DNA of 64,000 nucleotides from Actinomycetota bacterium (GCA_030682655.1 JAUXNU010000054.1:1-64000); one strand, 5' to 3'. Counted from the first letter of the stretch, positions 37,261-46,187 are shown. Notes: a model not told the origin generated them from the letters alone. Numbers and translations are program-made.

Positions 37261-37916
37261 CCGCCGCCGAATAGCAGCGCGGCGACGTGGAGGTTCCTCA
37301 GCAGCCACACCGCAAGCAGCGCGACGAGCTCGATGCCGAAGGTCCAGGCCCATATCCATCGGCTGTCGCGCGTGTCAAACCCGCAGCGGATGGCGCGGTG
37401 CACGATCACTGCCGATGCCACCCATGCCATTGCCCGGGTGGCGGGCCAGAGCGCCAGACCGAAGGGCAGCAGGCCAAGGCCCCACGCAGCAGTCACAGCC
37501 ACGCGCTCCACGTCGCTTCCCGGCTCGGCCGCCACGCGCATCACGAGGAGCCGGCCGGGTGCCCAAAGAACCACGACGATCACCGCGGCGAGCTCGCCGG
37601 GTGTGCGTGACTGCCACAGTCCCAGACCGGCCGCTGCTACTGCCCCGCCGAGGAGTGCAAGGGCGCCGCAGGAGGCGGCCACACGTGCGTCGGCGCGGTC
37701 GAAGGGCTCGCAACCCCGCCCGGGCGAACGAGCGAGGAGCCCGGGAACCCTCGCGATCGGCGACAGGCTGCCGCGTGAGATCGCACCCACGCGACGCGCC
37801 AGCCGTGTCGACGCAGAGAGGGCGTCGGTCAGCAGTGCGCGCCACGCCTCGAAGAGGACGCGCGCTCCGTTCGCGAACCGGGAGACGACTGGGTCGTCGC
37901 TGCGGCGTGATACCAT
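37257..37916 (-). CDS. Membrane protein of unknown function
   Basis: A 219-residue protein with an Arg-rich cytoplasmic N-terminus (~85 residues) and about five membrane helices. The pattern resembles Yip1-domain proteins, but no diagnostic motif is seen. The ATG at 37916 is preferred over one 39 codons upstream, which would overlap the penicillin-binding protein promoter region. It is divergent from that gene. Confidence 0.6.
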   Translation of the reverse strand: MVSRRSDDPVVSRFANGARVLFEAWRALLTDALSASTRLARRVGAISRGSLSPIARVPGLLARSPGRGCEPFDRADARVAASCGALALLGGAVAAAGLGLWQSRTPGELAAVIVVVLWAPGRLLVMRVAAEPGSDVERVAVTAAWGLGLLPFGLALWPATRAMAWVASAVIVHRAIRCGFDTRDSRWIWAWTFGIELVALLAVWLLRNLHVAALLFGGG

Positions 37917-38048
37917 GTTCTGAGCCTCGTTCCTGCGGGTACCAGGTACCTCGAATCGGTCGAAACGGGGCGGCTCCGCGCGCACAAGGCGCAGGACTTG
38001 CTCGCCGGTGTGAGTGTACTCGACGTGTGTCATCGCTTGGAGGTACCG

Positions 38049-40043
38049 GTGCTCGTCTCGAGCCGTCTTGCGACGATACTCAAGGTTACCGCTGTCGGTC
38101 TTGGCACCCTGTTCGTTCTGCTGCTGGCATGCGGCGCGTACCTCTATCGGCTGTCGGCCACGCTACCCGAACTGGACGTCACGAACCGGACCCTTCAGGC
38201 CGCCCGAACCTCGATCGTCTACGCAGCCGACGGAAGTGTACTCGCTGAGTGGCATGGCGAGGAGGACCGCACGGTAGTCTCCTTCGATCAGATTCCCGAG
38301 GATCTCCGCCACGCGGTTGTCGCGATCGAAGACGAGCGCTTCTACAGCCACAACGGGGTCGACGGTCAGGCCGTCATGCGTGCTTTCCGGGCGAACGCCG
38401 AGGAGGGCGCGATCACCCAGGGCGGCAGCACCATCACCCAGCAACTCGTCAAGATCATGTTCACGGATGGCGAGCGAACCCTTACCCGCAAGATTCGTGA
38501 AGCCCTACTCGCATATCAGCTCGAAGCGAGAGCCGACAAGGACGAGGTCCTCCAGACCTACCTGAACACCGTCTACTTCGGCCACGGCGAGTATGGTGTC
38601 GAGAGCGCGGCTCAACGCTTCTTCGGCACCAACGTCTCCGAACTCACACTCCCGCAATGTGCGATGCTCGCGGGAGTGATCAGGTCGCCCGGTCAGTATT
38701 CGCCGATCGATGAGCCGGACGACGCGTTCGAACGCAGGAACTTGGTTCTCGCCAAGATGGAAGACCGGGGATTCATCGACACAGCCGAGGAACTTGAGGC
38801 GAGCCAGGCGCCGCTTGTGGTGGCACCGCCGAAGGACGTTCCGGACCTTGCTCCCTACTTCGTGGAGTACGTGAAGCAGGAACTGCTTCGCGAACTCGGG
38901 GCCGACGCGGTCTTCAAGGGCGGGTTGCGGGTTCAGACAAGCCTGGAACCTGCCGTGCAGAGGCAAGCGGACAAGGTCGCGGCGGCCAACCTTGGCGCAC
39001 CGGGCGACCCCGAGTGCGCTCTCGTGGCAATAGAGCATGGCTCGGGGCGCGTGATCGCAATGGTGGGAGGACGCGACTTCAAGACCAACCAGTTCAACCT
39101 TGCATCACAGGGCCGCAGGCAACCCGGCTCGGCTTTCAAGACGTTCGTACTCGTGAGGGCGCTCGAAGAGGGCATACGCCCCGAACAGGTCTTCGATGCA
39201 TCCCCGTACAGTGTCCAGGTCAAAGACGGCACCTGGAACGTGCAGAACTACGAGAACCAGGTCACCAAGGGCCGGCTATCTCTTCGCGCGGCCACGAACT
39301 GGTCGGTCAACGCCGTCTTCGCACGGCTGATCATGAAGGTCGGACCCCAGGACGTCGTTGACACCGCGCACAAGATGGGAATCACGAGTCCGATCGAGGC
39401 GAACCCCGCCATCGCTCTTGGCGGTCTCACGCAGGGCGTCACGCCGCTTGAGATGGCGTCGGCATACGGCACCCTCGCGACCGGTGGGAACCGGATTCCT
39501 CCAAGTGGCATCATGCAGGTCACAAACGATCGTGACGAGACCGTCTACGAACCACCGCGAGAATCGACTCCCGCGCTCTCCCGGTCCACTGCAGTGGAAG
39601 CGTCCCTGATGCTTCACGATGTCGTAGAGAATGGGACGGGAGTGGACTCCAGGATCCCCGGCGTGTGGTCCGCCGGAAAGACCGGAACGACCCAGTCATA
39701 CCGCGACGCGTGGTTCGTCGGGTATGCCGAGGACGTATCGTGTGCGGTGTGGGTCGGCTACCGCGAAGGTCAGATCGACATGACGAACGTCCATGGCATC
39801 AAGGTGACAGGCGGAAGCATCCCTGCGAAGATATGGCGCGAGTTCATGGCGGTAGCTCTCAAGCATCAGAGGTCGGCCGTGACGCCACCGCCGACCAAGT
39901 CGAGCGAGGGTTCTCCCAAGACCGGAATCCCCGTGCGGGTGTGTCCGGATTCCATGAAGCTTGCGAACAAGAGGTGCCCGGACCCGATCGAGATGTATCT
40001 CGATCCGCAGCTGGTGCCAAAGGCGGCGTGCGATCGCCACTGA
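38049..40043 (+). CDS. Class A penicillin-binding protein (PBP1A type)
   Basis: A 664-residue bifunctional peptidoglycan synthase. After a membrane anchor (VTAVGLGTLFVLLLACGAYLY), the glycosyltransferase domain has AIEDERFYSHNGVD, QGGSTITQQLVK and RKIREALLAYQLE. The transpeptidase domain has the SxxK of GSAFKTF, the SxN of WSVNAVF and the KTGTT motif. The GTG at 38049 is chosen because GGAGG lies six bases upstream; longer in-frame starts exist at 37998. A dnaJ-like gene follows 12 bases after the stop. Confidence 0.94.
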   Translation: MLVSSRLATILKVTAVGLGTLFVLLLACGAYLYRLSATLPELDVTNRTLQAARTSIVYAADGSVLAEWHGEEDRTVVSFDQIPEDLRHAVVAIEDERFYSHNGVDGQAVMRAFRANAEEGAITQGGSTITQQLVKIMFTDGERTLTRKIREALLAYQLEARADKDEVLQTYLNTVYFGHGEYGVESAAQRFFGTNVSELTLPQCAMLAGVIRSPGQYSPIDEPDDAFERRNLVLAKMEDRGFIDTAEELEASQAPLVVAPPKDVPDLAPYFVEYVKQELLRELGADAVFKGGLRVQTSLEPAVQRQADKVAAANLGAPGDPECALVAIEHGSGRVIAMVGGRDFKTNQFNLASQGRRQPGSAFKTFVLVRALEEGIRPEQVFDASPYSVQVKDGTWNVQNYENQVTKGRLSLRAATNWSVNAVFARLIMKVGPQDVVDTAHKMGITSPIEANPAIALGGLTQGVTPLEMASAYGTLATGGNRIPPSGIMQVTNDRDETVYEPPRESTPALSRSTAVEASLMLHDVVENGTGVDSRIPGVWSAGKTGTTQSYRDAWFVGYAEDVSCAVWVGYREGQIDMTNVHGIKVTGGSIPAKIWREFMAVALKHQRSAVTPPPTKSSEGSPKTGIPVRVCPDSMKLANKRCPDPIEMYLDPQLVPKAACDRH

Positions 40044-40055
40044 CGGGAAGGTCGA

Positions 40056-40364
40056 ATGGACTACTACAGGACACTACAGATTTCGCGCGACGCCGAACCC
40101 GAGGTGGTCGAGCGTGCATACAAGGCGCTGTGTCTGAAGTACCATCCCGACGTCGTTGCGCCCGAACACCGCCCCGCTGCGACGGCGCGCATGCAGCGCA
40201 TCAACGAAGCGTATCGAGTCCTCTCCGACCCGAAGGCGAGGAGACGATACACTGAGACGCTGTCTCCTGTCGCGGAAGGCGCGAGCGCGTGGGAGCAGTT
40301 CATGTCCAAAGGACTACTCGGGTTGTGGTTCGATCAGGCGTTCACCCGCTCGCGCGTCCGCTAG
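40056..40364 (+). CDS. J-domain protein
   Basis: A 102-residue protein made of a J domain (YYRTLQISRDAEPEVVERAY, the HPD tripeptide in KYHPDVVAP, and INEAYRVLSDPKARRRY) plus a ~30-residue tail. It should stimulate an Hsp70 ATPase but lacks the zinc and client-binding domains of DnaJ. It is probably co-transcribed with the penicillin-binding protein. It ends four bases into the convergent DUF362 gene. Confidence 0.88.
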   Translation: MDYYRTLQISRDAEPEVVERAYKALCLKYHPDVVAPEHRPAATARMQRINEAYRVLSDPKARRRYTETLSPVAEGASAWEQFMSKGLLGLWFDQAFTRSRVR

Positions 40365-41515
40365 CGGGATCGGCGCGCCCGTGTCATGAGGCGTGCCATC
40401 GGCGGCGTCTTCAAGCCGATGACCTGCGGGGGACACAGCTCCTGGCAGCAGTAGCACCGGATGCACGTGTCGCGGTCGAATGTGGGGCCGTTCGACCCCA
40501 CGACGATTGCATCGACCGGGCAGCTCTCAGCGCAGGTACCGCATTTGGTGCAACCTGCGGCGCTCTCCAGAACCGGCCGGGCGAGTGTCCACCCACGCAA
40601 GGTGGTCTTAAGCCATGGGGGCATGCGACGCCCGACGTCGCGAGCGGGCAGGGCGAACGCCTCGGGCGCCAGGCGATGCCAGTCTTCGCCGACGACCTGC
40701 ACCTCCTCGGCAGACCGAGGGCCCATACCTTGGCGGGCTGCTGCCGCGTTCGTGTAGACCTCCATGGGGTCGAAGCCTGCCATCGCAGACGCAACGACGT
40801 CGAGGGCGACGCAATCGGCCGAAGCGATCAGGGCGCCGATCTCCCTGGGACTGCCGCCTGCGGGGCCGTCTCCCTCCATGCCCACGACTGCGTCCATGAC
40901 CGCTAGCGCCGGTTTGCACGCCTGCATGAGATCCACTAGCATCGCGCCGAAGTCTTCACGTTCCGGCACCTTGAGGTGGTACTGGGCCTTCTCGAGCCCG
41001 GGTACGCACCCGAAGAGGTTCTTGACCGCGCCAGTGAACATCATGAACCCGTGGGTCTTGAACTTCGGGACCGAGATCAGGACGTCGGTCTCGACGACCG
41101 CCCGTCCGAGAGTGAACGAGCCGTAGAGCGAATGAGCGACCCCGGTGGTTCGGACGACGTCGTCGTCGAAGAGCAGGAGGGGTACGTCCTCCTCGGCACA
41201 CACCGTGGCGATCCCGGAGGTCCGGAAGATCCCGCGGACCATGCCCGCAGTGTTGGGTCCCCCGGGGCTGTCGCCAACCGTGACGATCCCGCCCGCGGCG
41301 CGCGCCGAGCGGATCAGAGCGCGAACCAGTTCAGGATGGGTCGTCACCGCCCTCTCGGGCTCGGCTTTGGCGAGCAAGTTGACCTTGAGAAGCACCTTCT
41401 GGCCTGGTGCCACGAACGCCGACATGGTCCCGAGCGGAGCCATGGCGCGCTCGAGGGACTCCTGCAGCTCCGCAGCGTCGTACGTTGAACAGCGCGAAAT
41501 CGAGACCGTACTCAT
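40361..41515 (-). CDS. DUF362 protein with C-terminal 2x[4Fe-4S] ferredoxin domain
   Basis: A 384-residue protein. Residues 1-310 are a DUF362 domain (VLLKVNLL, VGDSPGG, DVLISVPKFKTHG, VKNLFG). The C-terminus has CTKCGTCAESCP and CIRCYCCQELCP, a bacterial-type dicluster ferredoxin. DUF362 proteins are widespread in anaerobes but have no settled biochemical role. It is the last gene of the ferredoxin/selenoprotein operon, starting 15 bases after its predecessor. Electron transfer to a sulfur or selenium redox partner is an inference. Confidence 0.85.
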   Translation of the reverse strand: MSTVSISRCSTYDAAELQESLERAMAPLGTMSAFVAPGQKVLLKVNLLAKAEPERAVTTHPELVRALIRSARAAGGIVTVGDSPGGPNTAGMVRGIFRTSGIATVCAEEDVPLLLFDDDVVRTTGVAHSLYGSFTLGRAVVETDVLISVPKFKTHGFMMFTGAVKNLFGCVPGLEKAQYHLKVPEREDFGAMLVDLMQACKPALAVMDAVVGMEGDGPAGGSPREIGALIASADCVALDVVASAMAGFDPMEVYTNAAAARQGMGPRSAEEVQVVGEDWHRLAPEAFALPARDVGRRMPPWLKTTLRGWTLARPVLESAAGCTKCGTCAESCPVDAIVVGSNGPTFDRDTCIRCYCCQELCPPQVIGLKTPPMARLMTRARRSR

Positions 41516-41530
41516 GTCAGCCCGTCCGTG

Positions 41531-41884
41531 TCAGGCAGTACTTGCAGGCGATTCCGCCGAGGACAACTTGTCGCCAACGGCCCGGAGGATGGCCGGGTAG
41601 GACACGGCGCCGTCATACACGGGGACTCCGTCGATGACTGTGACAGGGTAGAGCAATCCGCGCGCCTCGATCTCATCGATCAGGGCACCGCGCTCGGAGC
41701 GAATCTCCTCTTCCTGCACGTTCACGTACTCGATGCGCGCGCTTCCTTCGAAGCGGCGGTCCATCTCCTGGCGGATGATGGCCGTGATCTCCTCCGGAGA
41801 CCAGGAGGGGCCTCAACCCCCACTGAAGCATGCGGTCTGGGCAGGCAGGTCGAAGACCTCGACCAGGATGGCAGGTTCAGTCAC
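41531..41884 (-). CDS. Predicted thioredoxin-fold selenoprotein (CX4U, UGA at 41813-41815)
   Basis: Read with the in-frame UGA as selenocysteine, this is a 117-residue protein. The predicted order is strand (ILVEVFDLP), redox loop C19-FSGG-Sec24, helix (SPEEITAIIRQEMDRRF), strand (ARIEYVNV), helix, then LYPVTVIDG with a possible cis-proline and a final strand and helix. This order is thioredoxin-like and resembles YuzD/DUF1462 proteins (a Cys-rich loop followed by a PSS-like turn). Both sides of the UGA are in one frame. GTG 41884 has GCGAGG five bases upstream and is 13 bases after the ferredoxin stop. Taken as two ORFs, neither half has the redox site intact. A hairpin lies downstream of the UGA. 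The function is unknown, likely persulfide, selenide or metal-stress chemistry. Confidence 0.75.
41785..41803 (-). promoter_or_regulatory. SECIS-like hairpin for UGA 41813-41815
   Basis: On the minus strand UGGUCUC (41803-41797) pairs with GAGAUCA (41791-41785), seven pairs with one G-U, around the loop CGGAG. The loop begins 16 bases after the UGA and has G at its second position. Both agree with published rules for bacterial SECIS elements (loop 16-37 nt from UGA, G in its first two positions). Confidence 0.6.
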
Positions 41885-41897
41885 AAGTACCTCGCTC

Positions 41898-42101
41898 TCA
41901 GCCCAGATGGACGGCGCCGCCGGCACACACTCGAGCACATACCGCGCATCCGCGGCACAGCTCATCAACCACAGAATACCCGTTTGCCCCAGGATACGGG
42001 CCTCCATCAAGGGGGACGATAGCGCCAGTGGGGCATACCCGGCGCGAAGGGCATCCAGGCGATCTGTCACATCTCTCGTTGTCGATAGTCACAGTGGTCA
42101 T
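41898..42101 (-). CDS. Small ferredoxin-like protein
   Basis: A 67-residue protein with two cysteine groups. The second, CRGCAVCARVC, is a standard [4Fe-4S] motif followed by an alternative tail (AGGAVHLG). The first, CDRSPGCPSRRVCP, is loosened (CX5CX5C), so its cluster, if any, is atypical. ATG 42101 has AAGGAG 12 bases upstream. It is the promoter-proximal gene of the ferredoxin/selenoprotein/DUF362 operon and likely supplies or accepts electrons for that system. Confidence 0.8.
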   Translation of the reverse strand: MTTVTIDNERCDRSPGCPSRRVCPTGAIVPLDGGPYPGANGYSVVDELCRGCAVCARVCAGGAVHLG

Positions 42102-42162
42102 GTGGGTGTGGGACTCCTTTCGGGGCCGACTGCGTCATCGGACGCAAGCCTCGTTCACCTGT

Positions 42163-42191
42163 AGTATACCCATAGGGGTATACGGTGACAA
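42163..42191 (-). promoter_or_regulatory. Promoter with CsoR-like operator for the ferredoxin/selenoprotein operon
   Basis: On the minus strand TTGTCA (42191-42186) and TATACT (42168-42163) are 17 bases apart, a near-consensus sigma-70 promoter. The spacer and -10 box hold a perfect inverted repeat: GTATACCC-ATAG-GGGTATAC (42164-42183 on the plus strand). The form TACCC-n-GGGTA resembles operators of the CsoR/CstR/FrmR repressor family, which respond to Cu(I), persulfide or formaldehyde. A bound repressor would block polymerase. No repressor gene is in the window. Confidence 0.7.
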
Positions 42192-42244
42192 CCTGCCGCC
42201 CTGTTACTATGTGTTGATGCTCCAGTCGAGAACGGGAGACCCCC

Positions 42245-43405
42245 TTGGCCAGGATCCTGAAGCTCACCGCCACCAACAAGCGGTTGCTCGCGTACATGCT
42301 TGCGGCGGGAGTTGCCATCGGCGTCGCGTTTCCACTGGTCGCGGGTGTCTTTGTGACTCCCAAGAGCGCTTCGGCGTGGATCGTGTTCTGCCTGCTGTGC
42401 ATCGTGGCAGGTCTCCTGCTTGGGATGATGTGTGTTCTAGTCGCGGTTCGCACGGGAGTCAGGCTGTTTCGCGAGGTCGTTGACAGTGCACGCAAGGAGT
42501 TCGGCTTCGACCTCAGGAGCGAGGGTACGGTCGACGATCTCCAGCACGAGATCCTTGGCCTGCTTCGCAGACTCCACGTGATGCTCGAGGGTGCGCAGGC
42601 GGTCAACAACGACATGAGAGCGCTCACTGCGGAGGTGCTTTCGGCCACCGAGGAGCAGGCCACCGGGGCGTCGGAGCAGGCGGCAGCGGTGACGCAGACC
42701 TCGGCGACGGTCGAGGAGTTGGCCCAGACATCGAAGCAGATCGCGGAGAACTCGAGTTCAGTGGTGGCAGTCGCGGAGCGGACCCTTGCGAGCGCCGAGG
42801 AGGGCATGCAGGCCGTTGCGGACACCGCCGAGGGAATCGAGGAGATCCGCCAGACGACGCAGGCATCCTCCGATCGCATTCTTGCGCTAGGCGACCGCAG
42901 TCAGGAGATCGGGCGCGTGCTGGTGATCATCGACGACATCGCAGAGCAGACGAAGATCCTGGCACTGAACGCTGCCATCGAGGCGGCCCGTGCAGGGGAG
43001 GCGGGCAAGGGGTTCGCAGTCGTCGCCGAGGAGATTCGGAAGCTGGCGGACTCCGTGACCGAGTCCACTCAGGAGATCGGACGCGTCGTGCGGGAGATTC
43101 AGGCTTCGACCTCGCAGTTGATCATGTCCACCGAACGGGCAGCGAAGAAGGTGACCGAAGGCAAGGATCTCGCGGTGCGGACCGCCGATTCACTCGAGAA
43201 CATCGTGCATCAGGTCGAGAAGACCACAGATGCCGCCAAGCAGATATCCATTGCCACTCAGCAGCAGCGTACCGCCTCGGACCAGGTCGTTCTCTCGATG
43301 AAAGAGGTCGCCCAGGTCAGCCAGCATGCGGCGGAGAGCTCCAGGCAGATCGCTGCTGCCATCATGGACTTGAACATGTTGGCCGACCGCCTCATGAGCC
43401 GGTAG
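42245..43405 (+). CDS. Methyl-accepting chemotaxis protein, second copy
   Basis: A 386-residue receptor starting at TTG 42245, with GGGAG upstream. Two membrane helices at about 15-36 and 44-68 leave only a short external loop, as in the first receptor. A HAMP-like linker is short or absent. The signalling domain has [22 protein letters not shown] at the tip (shown abridged at its first residues) and long heptad repeats. It is divergent from the ferredoxin operon, so the CsoR-like site could influence both. Confidence 0.9.
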   Translation: MARILKLTATNKRLLAYMLAAGVAIGVAFPLVAGVFVTPKSASAWIVFCLLCIVAGLLLGMMCVLVAVRTGVRLFREVVDSARKEFGFDLRSEGTVDDLQHEILGLLRRLHVMLEGAQAVNNDMRALTAEVLSATEEQATGASEQAAAVTQTSATVEELAQTSKQIAENSSSVVAVAERTLASAEEGMQAVADTAEGIEEIRQTTQASSDRILALGDRSQEIGRVLVIIDDIAEQTKILALNAAIEAARAGEAGKGFAVVAEEIRKLADSVTESTQEIGRVVREIQASTSQLIMSTERAAKKVTEGKDLAVRTADSLENIVHQVEKTTDAAKQISIATQQQRTASDQVVLSMKEVAQVSQHAAESSRQIAAAIMDLNMLADRLMSR

Positions 43406-43410
43406 CTGTC

Positions 43411-43878
43411 GTGGCCGGTCCCCTACATAACCTCGAGCGCGAGGGTCTCGTGCTGCCGGATCCCCCGGTCGCCCTTGGCGAGTATGTTCCGGCGGTCAGG
43501 AGCGGCGACCTCGTCTTCACGTCCGGCCAGCTTCCGATGCGCAACGGCACTCTCATCACGTCGGGGCTCGTCGGAGAGGAAGTGGACCAGGATGTGGCCC
43601 GGGAATGTGCGCGCCAGTGCGCTCTGAATGCGCTTGCGGCGGCGTCGACGGTGTGCGATCTCAATGATGTGGCTGCCGTCGTGAAGGTGGTCGGATACGT
43701 CGCTTCGGCGGAGAGATTCATCGCGCAACCTGCAGTGGTGAACGGCGCCAGCGAGGTGCTCGTGATCGCATTCGGTGACAGCGGGAAGCATGCTCGCGAA
43801 GCGGTGGGAGTCGCGCGACTGCCCTTGGACTCTCCAGTTGAGATCTCAGTCGTGTTTAAGTTGAAGCCGATGCGGTAG
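43411..43878 (+). CDS. RidA-family protein (YjgF/YER057c/UK114)
   Basis: A 155-residue protein with the RidA features VFTSGQLPM (strand with the GQ turn), a central helix (AALNALAAASTVCDLND) and SVVFKLKPM as the last strand. RidA deaminates reactive enamine/imine intermediates from PLP enzymes. The usual arginine/glutamate pair of the active site (R105-like, E120-like in RidA) is not clearly present, so it could belong to a non-RidA subgroup. The GTG start follows the MCP by five bases; ribosome site weak. Confidence 0.82.
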   Translation: MAGPLHNLEREGLVLPDPPVALGEYVPAVRSGDLVFTSGQLPMRNGTLITSGLVGEEVDQDVARECARQCALNALAAASTVCDLNDVAAVVKVVGYVASAERFIAQPAVVNGASEVLVIAFGDSGKHAREAVGVARLPLDSPVEISVVFKLKPMR

Positions 43879-43951
43879 CAGTGGACAGGAATTGCGCGCC
43901 GGGCGCAGAAGAAGATGGGGGATGAGTTTCCCTGCGTGTTGCGTGTTTCTG

Positions 43952-43980
43952 TTGAGTCATAGGGCGGGTTCTTATATCGT
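43952..43980 (+). promoter_or_regulatory. Possible promoter of the NapC-type multihaem gene
   Basis: TTGAGT (43952-43957) and TATATC (43973-43978) are 15 bases apart; TATCGT, 17 bases away, is an alternative -10. The spacing is short for TATATC, so this is a weak call. A start near 43986 would give a ~70-base leader to the ATG at 44055. Confidence 0.35.
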
Positions 43981-44054
43981 TGCGAGTTAGGCGGACGCAT
44001 GTGCCGTCTTTCACGTGCGTATGCTGGCCCCGAGGTGAGCAAGGAGAGGTGTGT

Positions 44055-46187
44055 ATGGTCAAGATCTCGCTGGCCGGGTTCAAGGACCCGGTCCGACGGC
44101 CGCGGTACATCATTTGGACGGGCGTTGTCGTCCTTCTGTTCGCGGCCTTCGTCGTCGTTGCCCTGGGGGTGACATCGACCTACTGGTTCTGCGCGAACGT
44201 GTGTCACAAGGTGCAGGACGACTCTATCTCCGCCTACAACCGCTCGGCGCACTCAAAGATCTCGTGTCTGGCGTGCCACATGCCTGTCCAAGCGGATCCG
44301 ATCACGTTCGTGATTCACAAGGCGGAGGCCGGTATTCTCGGCGGCATTCACACCCTCACGAACAACTATGAGAATCCGCTCAATCCCGAGTCCCACGTGG
44401 CGCTGGCTTTGATGCCGGAGAAGCAGTGCACCCAGTGTCACTCGGAGAACCGTGAGATCACTCCGGGACCTGGTATCATCATCAACCACGAGATCCACTC
44501 GGAAGAGGGCGTCCACTGCACGCTTTGTCACAACCGTGTCGCGCATGACGAAAGCGGCGACTGGGAACCCATCACCAAGAACCCAAAGACCGGAGAACTA
44601 GCCTACAAGCACGCTGACTTCATGGAGATGACCGCGTGTTTCCGGTGCCACGGTCTTGAGAGCGGCGCGAAGGCGCCCGGTGCGTGTGCTAAGTGCCATC
44701 CTGCGGACTTCGAGCTCAAGCCCGAGAGCCACTTCAAGGGCGACTTCTATCCACGCGGCCACGCGGACATGGCGCTCACCGAGATCAAGCGTGTAGAGGA
44801 AGCCGTGGCCGAGGGTGCCCACGGAGAAGAGGGCGGAGAGGCCACCGAGGGCAAGAGCGAAGAGGCCACCAAGGGCGAGGAAGGCTCCGAAGAGGCCACC
44901 GAGAGCAAGAACGGCGCGTCTCTCCTCGGCCCCGAGAAGGCCTATGCTTCCGGTGGCGGGGCGGAGAGCGAGTGGGTTGCGGCAATGCCCCCGCTGGCTC
45001 AGGTGAACTACTGCTCTACGTGCCACAAGCAGAGTTTCTGCGACAGCTGCCATGGCATGGAGCTCCCGCACCCCAAGGAATTCGTCGACAAGTCCCACCC
45101 CGAGCTCGTGAAGACGAAGCTCGACAAGTGCGACATGTGTCACCAGGTCACCAAGACCGGCTTCAAGTTCTGCAACGATTGCCACCATGGCACGAAGTCG
45201 AACTGGAAGTACGATCCCGCGGTCGTCTGGGAGACCCAGCACGCCAAGACGGTCACCGCCAACGGCGTCGATCTGTGTCTCGAGGCATGTCACAAGACGA
45301 CGTTCTGTTCGGATTGCCACACCAAGAAGAAGCCGGTGCCGTCCTCACACACCGCCAAGGACTGGTTGCGCAAGAAGGCGGAGGCGCTCGGCGTCCATGC
45401 CGAGGGCTTCAAGGCCCAGCCTACTTCGTGCGAGGTCTGCCACGGCCCGGACGAGCCGAACGGCAACAAGTTCTGCAAGGGTTGCCATGCGCTCGAGATG
45501 CCGCACCAGCAGGAGTTCAAGGACTTCCATGCCAAGACCGGTCGCAGCAACCGGAAGGTCTGTGCGAACTGCCACACCTTCAAGGAGCTTTGCAGCGACT
45601 GTCACCACGAGGGTGCTGTCAACGGTACGCCTTGGCTGAAGGTCCACGGCCCGATCGTCAACAAGAACGGTGGTACAGGCTGTCTCGAGAAGTGTCACAA
45701 GCAGGACTTCTGCGTCGACTGCCACACCTCGAAGAAGGTCGTTCCGGTCTCGCACAAGGTGAAGGGCTGGACGAAGCGTCCATCTCTGAACAAGCCCGCC
45801 ATCCATCCCTCCAGCTTTGAGAAGCAGCCCGACGGCTGCACCTACTGCCACGGCAGCGGGGGCGCGAAGGCCAAGTTCTGCCAGAGCTGCCACAAGCTTG
45901 AGATGCCGCACCCCGATGGCTACGGTGCCGAGGGCAAGGGCAATGGTGGCGTTCACCAGGCAGGCTTCAAGAACAAGAGCCTCAAGAAGGCGACCTGTGA
46001 GAACTGTCACAGCACGCGGTTCTGCAACAAATGCCACCACGGGTACGACGGTGCGAAGCCGCCTTGGGTGAACTACCACCCGGCTACGGTCAAGAAGTCC
46101 GGCGCTGCGCCCTGCTTCGAGTGCCATGAGGAGACGACCTGCTCGTACTGCCACGTACGTGAGGCTGGCAAGTACCTCAAGAACTAG
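44055..46187 (+). CDS. NapC-anchored multihaem cytochrome with up to 24 haem sites
   Basis: A 710-residue protein. The N-terminus resembles NapC/NirT quinol dehydrogenases: one membrane helix (IIWTGVVVLLFAAFVVVALG) followed by a first haem at CANVCH and CLACHM. I count 21 CXXCH and 3 CX3CH (CANVCH, CLEACH, CLEKCH), so 24 possible haems. A glutamate-rich low-complexity segment (about 245-290) separates the NapC-like end from the larger haem domain. Regular pairs of closely spaced CXXCH (CHKQSFCDSCH, CHKTTFCSDCH) point to internal duplication. It could accept electrons from menaquinol and pass them to the exterior. AAGGAGAGG precedes ATG 44055. Confidence 0.9.
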   Translation: MVKISLAGFKDPVRRPRYIIWTGVVVLLFAAFVVVALGVTSTYWFCANVCHKVQDDSISAYNRSAHSKISCLACHMPVQADPITFVIHKAEAGILGGIHTLTNNYENPLNPESHVALALMPEKQCTQCHSENREITPGPGIIINHEIHSEEGVHCTLCHNRVAHDESGDWEPITKNPKTGELAYKHADFMEMTACFRCHGLESGAKAPGACAKCHPADFELKPESHFKGDFYPRGHADMALTEIKRVEEAVAEGAHGEEGGEATEGKSEEATKGEEGSEEATESKNGASLLGPEKAYASGGGAESEWVAAMPPLAQVNYCSTCHKQSFCDSCHGMELPHPKEFVDKSHPELVKTKLDKCDMCHQVTKTGFKFCNDCHHGTKSNWKYDPAVVWETQHAKTVTANGVDLCLEACHKTTFCSDCHTKKKPVPSSHTAKDWLRKKAEALGVHAEGFKAQPTSCEVCHGPDEPNGNKFCKGCHALEMPHQQEFKDFHAKTGRSNRKVCANCHTFKELCSDCHHEGAVNGTPWLKVHGPIVNKNGGTGCLEKCHKQDFCVDCHTSKKVVPVSHKVKGWTKRPSLNKPAIHPSSFEKQPDGCTYCHGSGGAKAKFCQSCHKLEMPHPDGYGAEGKGNGGVHQAGFKNKSLKKATCENCHSTRFCNKCHHGYDGAKPPWVNYHPATVKKSGAAPCFECHEETTCSYCHVREAGKYLKN

